Assembly: GCF_030053155.1 (NCBI RefSeq)
Contig: NZ_CP125640.1
Location: 2,803,501-2,867,500 of the forward strand
DNA from: Rhizobium sp. BT03
Lineage (GTDB): Bacteria; Pseudomonadota; Alphaproteobacteria; Rhizobiales; Rhizobiaceae
Direction of reading: 5' to 3'
DNA: 64,000 nt
In this document: piece by piece, positions 16,215 to 24,308 of the stretch
Layout: each line of letters opens with the position of its first letter
Numbering within the stretch: the first letter of the stretch is position 1
Translations under genes and position numbers: made by a program
The notes under the pieces: model-generated
Told to the model about the DNA's origin: nothing
Database searches by the model: none
The model's input: the letters and a program-made list of their open reading frames with translations, nothing else

Positions 16215-17758
16215 TATTCGGCGATGATCTTGACGCGATCGCCTGGCGAGACGGCTGCGCCGGTGGGCAGGGCATTGATGAGTTTGAAGAGATCGAGCTT
16301 GCGGTCGGTGCCCATCATGCGGGCGGCGAGCGTCGAAATGTTTTCGCCCGGCCGGACGGTAACGACGCGGATGCGCAGCGGCTTCAGCGAGGCCGCCTCT
16401 GCCGGCGTCATGCGCCGGAAACTCGCGCGCAGGACATTGGCCGTCGGCTCGAGCGCCTCGCTGCCTTTCGGCACGGCGGTCAGGAAACGGAAGATCTGCG
16501 AATTGTTGCGGATCACGGTGACGTCGAAATCCCAGCGGTCGGCGCTTGCGCGCGCGGTGGCCGCTTCCATGCCGTTGATCGTGACCGGCTGGATGGTCGA
16601 CGGGTCGAGGCCGGTCACCCAGCCGCTGGAGATATAGTTGGTGAGGCTCTGGTTCTGATTGTCGGCGACGCCATCGAAGCGGACGGCGATGTCGTTCGGG
16701 CCGGTGGCCATCACCGCTTCGACCTTGTTGTCGATGTGGAAGTCAGGCGGCACGTCGAAACGGATGCCGAGGCCGCCATGCAGGAAGGTCTGGCCGCGCA
16801 CATAGCCTTCCTCGGGGCTGTCGCCGTAGAGCAGGCCGTCTATGCCGTCGAGATAATAGTCGCGGCCCTTGTCGCCGACCGAACCTTCCTGGCCGAAGGC
16901 GCGCGCATGGGTGCGGGCAAGCTCGATGCGCTGCGCCGAATTCGGATGGCTCGACAGGAAGTCGAGGCTCTGGTCGGCTTCCGGATCGACCGACATGAAG
17001 CGGCTGTAGGCCGCCATGGAATCGAGGAAACGGGCGGCGGCATAGGGGTCGTAGCCGGCTTCGCCGAGCATGCGCACGCCGATGACATCGGCCTGCAGTT
17101 CCTGCTGACGCGAGAAGGCGGCGAGCCGCAGCTTGCCGCGGGCCAGCGCCTGCTTGCCGGCAATATCGCTGGAGAGGACCTCGGCGACGACGCGGCTGGC
17201 GATGACCTCGGCCTCCTCGCGCTTCTGCCGCTCGATGCCGTGGTTCGCCGTCACATGGCCCATCTCGTGCGACAGCACGGCGGCGACCTCCGACGCATCG
17301 TTGGCCAGCGCAAGCAGGCCGCGGGTGACGTAGAGATAACCGCCCGGCAGCGCAAAGGCGTTGATCGCCGGTGAATTCAGGATGGTGATACGGTAGGACT
17401 GGCTCGGATTTTCCGACACCGCCGTCAACGCACCGGCGATGCGGGCGACGAGGCGCTCGGTCTTGGCGTCCTTGTATTCGCCGCCGTAGCTCGCCACGAT
17501 GCGCGGATGTTCGCGGGCGCCCATCGCCGCGCGCGGGTCGTTTTTCTGCACCTCGTCGACGATCTGCGGATTGGAAGAGGGCGAGACGCTCGGCTGATAG
17601 GATTGCTCGATCAGCGTCTGACAGCCATTCAGCGCCATCGCGACGGCCGAGAGCAGCATCAGGCGACGCGCGAAGCGCCGGAGCGCGAAAATGGCATCAC
17701 TGGAAAGCGCGGGCGATTTCCACGTCGTCAAGCTATCCAGTCTGGTTCTCCGCATCAT
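16214..17758 (-). CDS. M48-family zinc metalloprotease lipoprotein with C-terminal LysM-like segment
   Basis: A 514-residue envelope protease of the BepA/YfgC type. A hydrophobic stretch with lipobox LNGC (Cys46) predicts a lipoprotein. The catalytic HEMGH motif is at 164-168, and ELQADVIGVRML supplies the third zinc ligand Glu. The C-terminal end has VTVRPGENISTLAARMMGTD...GDRVKIIA, resembling a LysM-like element. Such enzymes degrade misassembled outer-membrane proteins. The Cys is unusually deep for a signal peptide, so the true start may be downstream of the chosen ATG 17758. It converges on rpoH2. Confidence 0.85.
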   Translation of the reverse strand: MMRRTRLDSLTTWKSPALSSDAIFALRRFARRLMLLSAVAMALNGCQTLIEQSYQPSVSPSSNPQIVDEVQKNDPRAAMGAREHPRIVASYGGEYKDAKTERLVARIAGALTAVSENPSQSYRITILNSPAINAFALPGGYLYVTRGLLALANDASEVAAVLSHEMGHVTANHGIERQKREEAEVIASRVVAEVLSSDIAGKQALARGKLRLAAFSRQQELQADVIGVRMLGEAGYDPYAAARFLDSMAAYSRFMSVDPEADQSLDFLSSHPNSAQRIELARTHARAFGQEGSVGDKGRDYYLDGIDGLLYGDSPEEGYVRGQTFLHGGLGIRFDVPPDFHIDNKVEAVMATGPNDIAVRFDGVADNQNQSLTNYISSGWVTGLDPSTIQPVTINGMEAATARASADRWDFDVTVIRNNSQIFRFLTAVPKGSEALEPTANVLRASFRRMTPAEAASLKPLRIRVVTVRPGENISTLAARMMGTDRKLDLFKLINALPTGAAVSPGDRVKIIAE

Positions 17759-18145
17759 GTCGCTGTTTTGCCGGTTCGCCGCAGGTTGGCACCGACCGTG
17801 GCAAGGGGAATTCAACAGGTGCGCACCCCTGATCTCGCGCTGCACAATCGGCCGATACAAGTCCTTGCTGTAGCTGATTTCCGCATCGGTTGCATAGCGA
17901 GACTCTGTTTAAATGTGGCAGCGTTGCATTTTGGCAAGCCTCGGGCGTTCAGGCCCTTCTTCGCTCGGATGAAATTATGGCGAAAGTTCCGTCACGAAGC
18001 GGAGATTCGTCGGCGGCGCGGAAAAAGAACGGTCTGATTGAAGCAACCCAGCCGATAGCGGCAGCGACGCGAGAAAATTGCAATCCCTGATAGATGCTCC
18101 GCGGAAGGAGCGCCTTGGGATGAGGTATCTGCGGGTCCGATTCGG
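17759..18145. other. Gene-free interval upstream of the M48 protease gene
   Basis: About 390 bases between two minus-strand genes. Short frames exist (for example 17890-18090 +) but lack ribosome sites and known motifs. A promoter for the protease is expected here; none was identified with confidence. Confidence 0.4.
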
Positions 18146-19684
18146 TTATTCCGCGGCTTCCGCCGTCGCCGGTTGCGGCATCTTCGCCTCGCCGGCGCGG
18201 GGCAGTTGCACAGGCTTCAGCATGATGGCGGCCGCAAGGCCGATCAGCGCAATGGCGCAGGCGGTCATGAACAGCGGCGAGAAGGCGGCGGCATAGATAT
18301 CGGCGACGGTCTGGCGGCTTGCTTCGGGAAGGGAGGCCATCATCTTCGGCGTCAGCTGTTCGATATCGGCGACACCGGGAATGGAGACGCCGACCTTGCC
18401 GATCTCGGAAGCGACGATGGCGCCATAGATCGAAATGGCGATCGACGCGCCTCCCATGCGCGACAGCGTCACCGAGCCGGTGGCGGCGCCGACGTCGCGG
18501 GCGGGTGCTGCATTCTGCACGCCGATGACCGGAACCTGCTGGGCAAGGCCGATGCCGATGCCATGCAGCATCATGATCGCGCCGATGAAAGCGATCGGCG
18601 TTCCCGCGTGGATCTGCGACATCAGTGCGAAGGCGATGGCGCTGCAGGTCAGGCTTGCAATGGCGAAGGGCTTGTAGCGGCCGGTCTTTGAGATGATCCG
18701 GCCCGCGGACAGCGATCCGCAGACGAGGCCGCCTGTGAGAAGGATGAAGAGAAGGCCGGCGGCAGAAGGCGAAAGGCCGGTGGTGGTCTGCAGAAAGAGC
18801 GCGAGATAGTTGACCATGCCGATGGCGATGGCACCGCCCATGATCGAGATCACCAGGAGCAGGCTGAAGGTCGAATTGCGAAAAAGCTCCAGCGGCACGA
18901 TCGGCTCCGGCGCGCGGCGCTCGACGAACACCCAGGTGACGGCGCAGACGAGGCCGAAGGCGACGATGCCGATACTCTGCGGCGAGACCAATGCGCCGAA
19001 CAATTCGCTGCTGTCGGTGGCGAGCACGATGCTGGTCGTCGTCAGGGCGAGCAGCAGCGCACCGGCATAATCGATCCTGGGGCGGCGATGCGGCTTGCGA
19101 TAGGGCAGCATGAAGGCGAGACCGGTAAGGACGATGACGCCGATCGGCACGTTGACGAGGAAGATCGAGCGCCAGCCGAAAAGATCGCTCATCGTGCCGC
19201 CGAGCACCGGACCGATCGCGCCCGACGCCATCAGCACCAGGCTGGAATAACTCTGGTAGCGCGCCCGCTCGCGCGGCTCGAACAGATCGGCGTTGACGGC
19301 GAAGATCGACACCATGATGCCGCCGCCGCCGAGACCCTGCAGGACGCGGGCGGCGATCAGCGTATTCATCGAAACCGCGAGGCCGCAGACCGCCGAGCCG
19401 ACGGTGAAAATCATGATCGCCGTCATCATCACATATTTGCGGCCGAAGAGATCGCCGAGCTTGCCATAGAGCGGCATGACGGCGCTGAGCGACAGGAGAT
19501 AGGCCGAGCCGATCCAGCCGAAACGTTCGAGATGGCCGAATTCACCGACGATTGTCGGCAGTGCCGTGGAAACGATCTGATTGTCCAGCGTCGCCATGAA
19601 CATGGCCGTCATCAGGAAGAAGAAGAGGATAAGCCGGCGACGAGGATCCGTCACGAGCGGCGCAGGCGCGAGTTGCATGTCCAT
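18146..19684 (-). CDS. DHA2-family MFS multidrug efflux transporter
   Basis: A 512-residue proton-driven efflux pump with about 14 membrane helices. MFS motif A is GKLGDLFGRKYVMM, motif C-like glycines appear in VLMASGAIGPVLGGTMSDLFGWRSIF, and the N-terminus has DNQIVSTALPTIVGEFG typical of EmrB/QacA transporters. The opposite strand encodes a MarR regulator starting 116 bases away, which implies drug-responsive control. The exported compounds cannot be predicted. Confidence 0.92.
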   Translation of the reverse strand: MDMQLAPAPLVTDPRRRLILFFFLMTAMFMATLDNQIVSTALPTIVGEFGHLERFGWIGSAYLLSLSAVMPLYGKLGDLFGRKYVMMTAIMIFTVGSAVCGLAVSMNTLIAARVLQGLGGGGIMVSIFAVNADLFEPRERARYQSYSSLVLMASGAIGPVLGGTMSDLFGWRSIFLVNVPIGVIVLTGLAFMLPYRKPHRRPRIDYAGALLLALTTTSIVLATDSSELFGALVSPQSIGIVAFGLVCAVTWVFVERRAPEPIVPLELFRNSTFSLLLVISIMGGAIAIGMVNYLALFLQTTTGLSPSAAGLLFILLTGGLVCGSLSAGRIISKTGRYKPFAIASLTCSAIAFALMSQIHAGTPIAFIGAIMMLHGIGIGLAQQVPVIGVQNAAPARDVGAATGSVTLSRMGGASIAISIYGAIVASEIGKVGVSIPGVADIEQLTPKMMASLPEASRQTVADIYAAAFSPLFMTACAIALIGLAAAIMLKPVQLPRAGEAKMPQPATAEAAE

Positions 19685-19715
19685 GGGAGCATCATTCCGA
19701 TCTGGTGGATAATTT

Positions 19716-19749
19716 ATGTGCCATCAGCATATAATTGTCAATGGCACAT
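19716..19749. promoter_or_regulatory. Likely MarR operator in the divergent MFS/MarR intergenic region
   Basis: ATGTGCCAT (19716-19724) and ATGGCACAT (19741-19749) form a perfect 9 bp inverted repeat spaced by 16 bases in the 116-base divergent interval. A CAGCATAT/CGGCATAT direct repeat lies alongside. Binding by the adjacent MarR protein is inferred from position. Confidence 0.6.
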
Positions 19750-19800
19750 TAATGACATCGGCATATTCAATTTCCGCTCCCGCTCTGTTATGCTGTCGCT

Positions 19801-20328
19801 ATGAATGAAGCCCTGACCAGGATCCTGTCCAACAGCCCGGCCGAGCCGGATGACGAAAACGTGTCTCTCATCGGCCGGAGCATGGCGCGTATGCGGCTGA
19901 TGACCGGGCGGCGGCTGATCGGCCGGCTGGCGATCCAGAGCGCCGCACCGGGTCTCGAGCTTTCGCATCTCGATGTGCTCGATGCCGTGCGCAGGGCGCA
20001 GCCTGCCGGCGAGGTGACGGTCGGCATGATCGCGGAGATGCTGCGCATCGATCCGTCGCGGGCAAGCCGGGTGGTGGCCGAGATGGTGACCCGCAACGTG
20101 CTGCGCCGCGAGGCCTCGCAGGCCGATGCGCGGCGGATCGTCGTGGTCATGACGGCGGCGGGCGAGGCGCTGCTTGCAGAAATCCGCGCACAGAAAATTG
20201 CGATCATCTCCGAGATCGTTTCCGATTGGCCCGAAGAGGATGTCGATCGCTTCGCGACCCTGTTCGATCGCTTCATCGGCGGTTACGAGGCGATCTTCCT
20301 GTCGCGCGATAAGGATACGCCGGGCTGA
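19801..20328 (+). CDS. MarR-family transcriptional regulator
   Basis: A 175-residue winged-helix regulator. The recognition region MIAEMLRIDPSRASRVVAEMVTRNVLRREASQADARRIVVVMT contains the DxR wing (ADARR) characteristic of MarR proteins. It is divergent from the MFS pump and the intergenic palindrome is a natural operator, so it probably represses the pump until a ligand binds. Confidence 0.9.
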   Translation: MNEALTRILSNSPAEPDDENVSLIGRSMARMRLMTGRRLIGRLAIQSAAPGLELSHLDVLDAVRRAQPAGEVTVGMIAEMLRIDPSRASRVVAEMVTRNVLRREASQADARRIVVVMTAAGEALLAEIRAQKIAIISEIVSDWPEEDVDRFATLFDRFIGGYEAIFLSRDKDTPG

Positions 20329-20395
20329 GGTGAACGCCGCCGCTCCGTCGGCGCCCCTTCCCCTCCACCCCCCGTTTGCGCTAAGGGCAATGCCC

Positions 20396-21046
20396 ATGAG
20401 CCAATCCACCTTTACCATTCTGCTCGGCGGCGAACTCGGCCTGACGGAGCGCTTGCGCCATGCCGTCGGCCGCAGCCGCTTCATCGCGGCCGACGGCGGT
20501 ATGCGGCATGCGGCGGCACTCGGTGTCACGCCGGAGCTCTGGGTCGGCGATTTCGATTCGACATCTGATGATCTCGCAGGTGCCTTTCCCGATGTACCGA
20601 AACAGCCCTATCCCGCGGCAAAGGCGGCGACGGACGGCGAAATTGCCGTGTCGGAAGCGATTGCGCGGGGTGCGCGGCGGCTGATCCTGGCCGGAGCGCT
20701 TGGCGGCGAACGCTCGGACCACGCGCTTCAGCATCTGCTGTCGGCCGTCAGTCTGGCGGAAGAGGGTTTCGACGTGCTGCTGACCTCGGGCAAGGAGGAA
20801 GCGGTGCCGCTGCTGGCCGGGACGATCGAGCTGGATCTTCCCAAGGACAGCCTGTTTTCCGTGCTCGGGTTCAGCGCGCTGACCGGGCTTTGCATCGACA
20901 ATGCGCGTTATCCGCTGGCGGATTTCCATCTGCCTTTCGGCTCGTCGCGCACCATTTCCAATGTCGCGGAAGGCAGGGTTCGCTTTTCGCTCCGCAGCGG
21001 CCGGGCGATCGTGCTCGCCAGGCCCTACGATCTTTCCGGAGTCTGA
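20396..21046 (+). CDS. Thiamine pyrophosphokinase
   Basis: A 216-residue enzyme that transfers pyrophosphate from ATP to thiamine. ThiN motifs are present: FIAADGGMRHAAALGVTPELWVGDFDS (nucleotide/Mg site), the KAATDGEIAVSEA segment (cf. KD.TD in the family), GGERSDHALQHL, and a C-terminal beta domain ending in GSSRTISNVAEGRVRFSLRSGRAIV. AAGGG is 8 bases before the chosen ATG; an ATG two codons earlier is too close to it. The ABC-F gene starts 3 bases after the stop. Confidence 0.88.
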   Translation: MSQSTFTILLGGELGLTERLRHAVGRSRFIAADGGMRHAAALGVTPELWVGDFDSTSDDLAGAFPDVPKQPYPAAKAATDGEIAVSEAIARGARRLILAGALGGERSDHALQHLLSAVSLAEEGFDVLLTSGKEEAVPLLAGTIELDLPKDSLFSVLGFSALTGLCIDNARYPLADFHLPFGSSRTISNVAEGRVRFSLRSGRAIVLARPYDLSGV

Positions 21047-21049
21047 TTT

Positions 21050-22870
21050 TTGGCCCCTCCCATTCTGAAACTCGACGATATCTTCCTGAGCTTCGGCGGC
21101 GCACCGCTTCTGGCGGGTGCCAGCCTGCAGATCGAACCGGGTGACAAAATCTGTCTCGTCGGCCGCAACGGCTCGGGAAAATCGACGCTTCTGAAGATCG
21201 CCGCCGGCCTGGTCGAGGCGCAGTCCGGCGAGGTCTTCCGCCATCCGTCCTCGACGGTGCGTTATCTCGAGCAGGCGCCGGATTTTGCCGGCTTCAACAC
21301 CGTCCAGGCCTATGCCGAGGCCGGCCTCGGGCCGGGCGACGACCCCTATCGCGTCACCTATCTGCTGTCCCATCTCGGGCTGACCGGCGAGGAAGATCCG
21401 AGAAATCTTTCCGGCGGCGAATCGCGCCGCGCCGCCCTTGCCCGCGTGATGGCGCCGGAGCCCGACATTCTCCTGCTCGACGAGCCGACCAACCATCTCG
21501 ACCTTCCCACAATCGAATGGCTGGAAGGCGAGCTGCAGAAGACGCGCAGCGCTTTGGTGCTGATCTCGCACGACCGGCGTTTCCTCGAAAAGGTCTCGAC
21601 GGCAACTGTCTGGCTCGACCGCGGCACCTCGCGCCGGCTCGACAGGGGATTTTCGCATTTCGAGGCCTGGCGCGACCAGGTGCTGGAGGCCGAGGAGCTG
21701 GAGCAGCATAAGCTCGGCAAGGCGATCGAGCGCGAGGAGCACTGGCTGCGTTATGGCGTCACGGCGCGGCGCAAGCGCAACATGCGCCGCCTCGGCGAAC
21801 TGCAGACGATGCGCTCGCAATATCGCGGCCACAAGGGGCCGCAGGGCACGGTGCAGGCGACGGCTTCGGATGCGCAGGAATCCGGCAAGCTGGTCATCGA
21901 GGCCGACAAGATCACCAAGAGCTTCGGCGACCGGCCGATCGTCACGCCCTTCTCGATCCGGGTGCATCGCGGCGATTGCATCGGTCTGGTCGGCCCGAAC
22001 GGCGCCGGCAAGACGACGCTCTTGAAGATGCTGACCGGGCAGCTTTCGCCCGATAGCGGCACGATAAAGCTCGGCACCAATCTGGAGATCGCGATCCTCG
22101 ACCAGAAGCGCGAGGATCTCGACCCGGAGGACACGCTCGCCAATTATCTGACCGATGGACGCGGCGAAAACCTGCTCGTCAACGGCGAGCAGCGCCATGT
22201 GACCGGCTACATGAAGGAGTTCCTGTTCCAGCCGGAACAGGCGCGCACGCCGATCAGGAGCCTCTCCGGCGGCGAACGCGCCCGGCTGATGCTGGCGCGC
22301 ATTCTGTCGCGCCCTGCGAACCTGCTGATCCTCGACGAACCCACCAACGATCTCGACATCGAAACGCTCGACCTGCTGCAGGAGATCGTCGCCGGTTTTC
22401 CCGGAACCGTCATTCTCGTCAGCCATGACCGCGATTTCCTCGACCGCACCGTGACCTCGACGATCGCACCCGCCGTGCCGGATGCACCTGACGGCCGCTG
22501 GATCGAATATGCCGGCGGCTATTCCGACATGCTTGCCCAGCGCAAGGGCGCGCTCGAGGAGCGCAAGCGAGCCGAGAAGGCGGCGGAGAAGCCGAAACCG
22601 CAGGAGGCGGCGCCTTCTGGAGGAGGCTCGAAGAGCAAGCTTTCCTTCAAGCAGAAATTCGCGCTGGACAATTTGCCGAAGGAGATGGCGAAAGCCGAAG
22701 CCGAGATCGCCAAACGCGAACAGGTGATGGCCGATCCCAATCTCTTTACGCGCGATGCGGCTGCCTTCAACCGGCTTGCCAGCGAGATGGAGGAGCTGCG
22801 CGCCAGCCTCACTGAGATGGAAGAGCAGTGGCTGGAACTCGAAATGCTGCGGGAAGAGCTGGAAGGCTGA
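21050..22870 (+). CDS. ABC-F family ATPase (Uup-like)
   Basis: A 606-residue soluble protein with two ABC ATPase domains and no membrane segments. The first has GRNGSGKSTLLK and LSGGESRRAALAR; the second has GPNGAGKTTLLK and LSGGERARLMLAR. Both have Walker B LLDEPTNHLD/ILDEPTNDLD. A charged linker and a C-terminal coiled coil (KEMAKAEAEIAKREQ...MEEQWLELEMLREELEG) match Uup. ABC-F proteins act on ribosomes or DNA recombination intermediates. The start is a TTG 3 bases after the thiamine pyrophosphokinase stop, suggesting coupled translation. Confidence 0.9.
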   Translation: MAPPILKLDDIFLSFGGAPLLAGASLQIEPGDKICLVGRNGSGKSTLLKIAAGLVEAQSGEVFRHPSSTVRYLEQAPDFAGFNTVQAYAEAGLGPGDDPYRVTYLLSHLGLTGEEDPRNLSGGESRRAALARVMAPEPDILLLDEPTNHLDLPTIEWLEGELQKTRSALVLISHDRRFLEKVSTATVWLDRGTSRRLDRGFSHFEAWRDQVLEAEELEQHKLGKAIEREEHWLRYGVTARRKRNMRRLGELQTMRSQYRGHKGPQGTVQATASDAQESGKLVIEADKITKSFGDRPIVTPFSIRVHRGDCIGLVGPNGAGKTTLLKMLTGQLSPDSGTIKLGTNLEIAILDQKREDLDPEDTLANYLTDGRGENLLVNGEQRHVTGYMKEFLFQPEQARTPIRSLSGGERARLMLARILSRPANLLILDEPTNDLDIETLDLLQEIVAGFPGTVILVSHDRDFLDRTVTSTIAPAVPDAPDGRWIEYAGGYSDMLAQRKGALEERKRAEKAAEKPKPQEAAPSGGGSKSKLSFKQKFALDNLPKEMAKAEAEIAKREQVMADPNLFTRDAAAFNRLASEMEELRASLTEMEEQWLELEMLREELEG

Positions 22871-22988
22871 GTTTCCCGGGCTCGACGGCTCACCTTTCGT
22901 TGATTCGCTAGTGTATCCCCAGTCGGCATAAGGTGCCGTCCGGCGGCCGGGGATAGCGCCGATCGCAATGGCGACAAGGAAAAGTCAT

Positions 22989-23618
22989 ATGTCTCGCAAG
23001 CCCCATTCCCATTTTTTCAGAACACTTGCCGCCGGTGGCTTTGTCGCGCTTGTCTTCTCACAGGTCGCGCAGGCGCAGGATGGCGAACGCGTTCGCATCC
23101 GCGGCGCCATCGAAAGCCTCAGCGGCGATCAGCTCGTCGTCAGAACGCGCGAAGGCAGCGAGGCGACGATCACGCTGAAAGCCGGCTGGAAGGTCGGCGG
23201 CGTCAAACAGGCCTCGGTCGAGGATATCAAACCCGGCGATTTCGTCGGGGTTGCCTCGCTGCCGAAAGGCAGCGGCCCGGATGGGGCGATCGAGGTGCTG
23301 ATCTTTCCGGCGTCGATGAAGGGGACCGGCGAGGGCAACCGCCCCTGGGATGCGCAGCCGAACAGCCAGATGACCAACGCGACCGTCAGCAATGCCGTCA
23401 AATCCGTCGACGGCCATACGATCACGCTGACCTACCAGGGCAAGGAAAAGACCATCACGATTGCCGACGGCACGCCGATCGTGACCTTGGCGCCCGCGAC
23501 CAAGGACGATCTGATGGCCGGCGCCGGTGTCATCGTCACCGGCGAGAAAGCGGCGGACGGCAGCATTTCGGCCAGCCAGGTTGCCGTCGGCCTCAACGGC
23601 ATCACGCCGCCGATGTGA
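22989..23618 (+). CDS. Secreted protein with DUF5666-like domain
   Basis: A 209-residue protein with a signal peptide (HFFRTLAAGGFVALVFSQVAQA, cleavage after AQA near residue 30) and a beta-rich body containing two repeats of the form 'G.I.S..GD.LVV.T..G...TI.L' and 'V.SVDGHTITLTYQGKEKTITI'. This OB-like repeat resembles DUF5666 domains; function is unknown and it is likely periplasmic. AAGGAAA precedes ATG 22989; an ATG seven codons earlier is an alternative. Confidence 0.7.
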   Translation: MSRKPHSHFFRTLAAGGFVALVFSQVAQAQDGERVRIRGAIESLSGDQLVVRTREGSEATITLKAGWKVGGVKQASVEDIKPGDFVGVASLPKGSGPDGAIEVLIFPASMKGTGEGNRPWDAQPNSQMTNATVSNAVKSVDGHTITLTYQGKEKTITIADGTPIVTLAPATKDDLMAGAGVIVTGEKAADGSISASQVAVGLNGITPPM

Positions 23619-23647
23619 CGTCGATTCAGAAGGAAATGGCCATAAAG

Positions 23648-23944
23648 TCAGCTTTGTGCAAAGAGGCTTTGCCAATTCTCTCGCCCATGCAACACACGGA
23701 CAATCAGGATATCCTCCTCTCGGATCACATAAGCGATCATATGCGCATGATGAGGATGAAGCCGTATCGGCGGATTTAGCTCGCGTCGCTCGCGTGCCAT
23801 TTGTGGATTATCAGCCAGCAATTCGAACGCGCGGAATAAATCGTCGACATAACGCTCTGATTGCGGCAAGCCAAACTGATTGGCGCCGAGAACATAGATG
23901 TCAACGATGTCATAATCCGCTTCAACGGTTGTCCGATATTTCAT
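23648..23944 (-). CDS. parE: ParE/RelE-superfamily toxin
   Basis: A 98-residue protein with the ParE fold pattern: MKYRTTVEADYDIVDIYVLGANQFG at the N-terminus, ERYVDDLFRAFELLADNP, RLHPHHAHMIAYVIREEDILIVRVLHGRENW at the C-terminal strand pair. ParE toxins inhibit DNA gyrase. The ATG overlaps the stop of the upstream antitoxin gene by four bases (ATGA), as usual for such pairs. The exact target is inferred from family. Confidence 0.88.
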   Translation of the reverse strand: MKYRTTVEADYDIVDIYVLGANQFGLPQSERYVDDLFRAFELLADNPQMARERRELNPPIRLHPHHAHMIAYVIREEDILIVRVLHGRENWQSLFAQS

Positions 23945-24189
23945 ACACGCCGCGCTGCCAGTCGCTCGCGCGCCACCTGAAGAATATCGTCTTTAGAACG
24001 ATCACTGAGACCGCTTTCCAACCCGTCCGTGATCAAACGCTGCAATTCCACCAATTTGTCCGACCGCTCTTGATCGCGCCGTATTAGGTCACGGACGTAA
24101 TCGCTCGCATTGCTGTAGCGCCCAGTTTTGGTTTGCGAATCTACCCATTCCTTCATTGGATCGGGCAGGGACACATTCATCGTTGCCAT
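23941..24189 (-). CDS. parD: ParD-type antitoxin
   Basis: An 82-residue antitoxin with an N-terminal ribbon-helix-helix DNA-binding segment (ATMNVSLPDPMKEWVDSQTKTGRYSNASDYVRDLIRRD), typical of ParD/CopG-like proteins, and a C-terminal toxin-binding helix. GAGGTA precedes ATG 24189; a longer open frame upstream has no support. It is translationally coupled to parE and probably autorepresses the operon. Confidence 0.9.
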   Translation of the reverse strand: MATMNVSLPDPMKEWVDSQTKTGRYSNASDYVRDLIRRDQERSDKLVELQRLITDGLESGLSDRSKDDILQVARERLAARRV

Positions 24190-24308
24190 AGAAAGTACCT
24201 CATTGAACCGTTTATGGCACATTTTGGCAAAGATTGCATCATCAGTGGCATACAAGCGAGATTTTTGCTGCAGTTCGCGAACATGGGAATGACGCTTTTC
24301 AGCTGCCT

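Noticed and set aside
17890..18090. 66-codon frame between the M48 protease and MFS genes
   Set aside because: Weak start context and no recognisable features.
20381..22426. 681-codon open frame antisense to the ABC-F gene
   Set aside because: It mirrors the strongly supported ABC-F gene with its codon bias; the translated product is Arg/Gln/Ala-rich without any recognisable domain.
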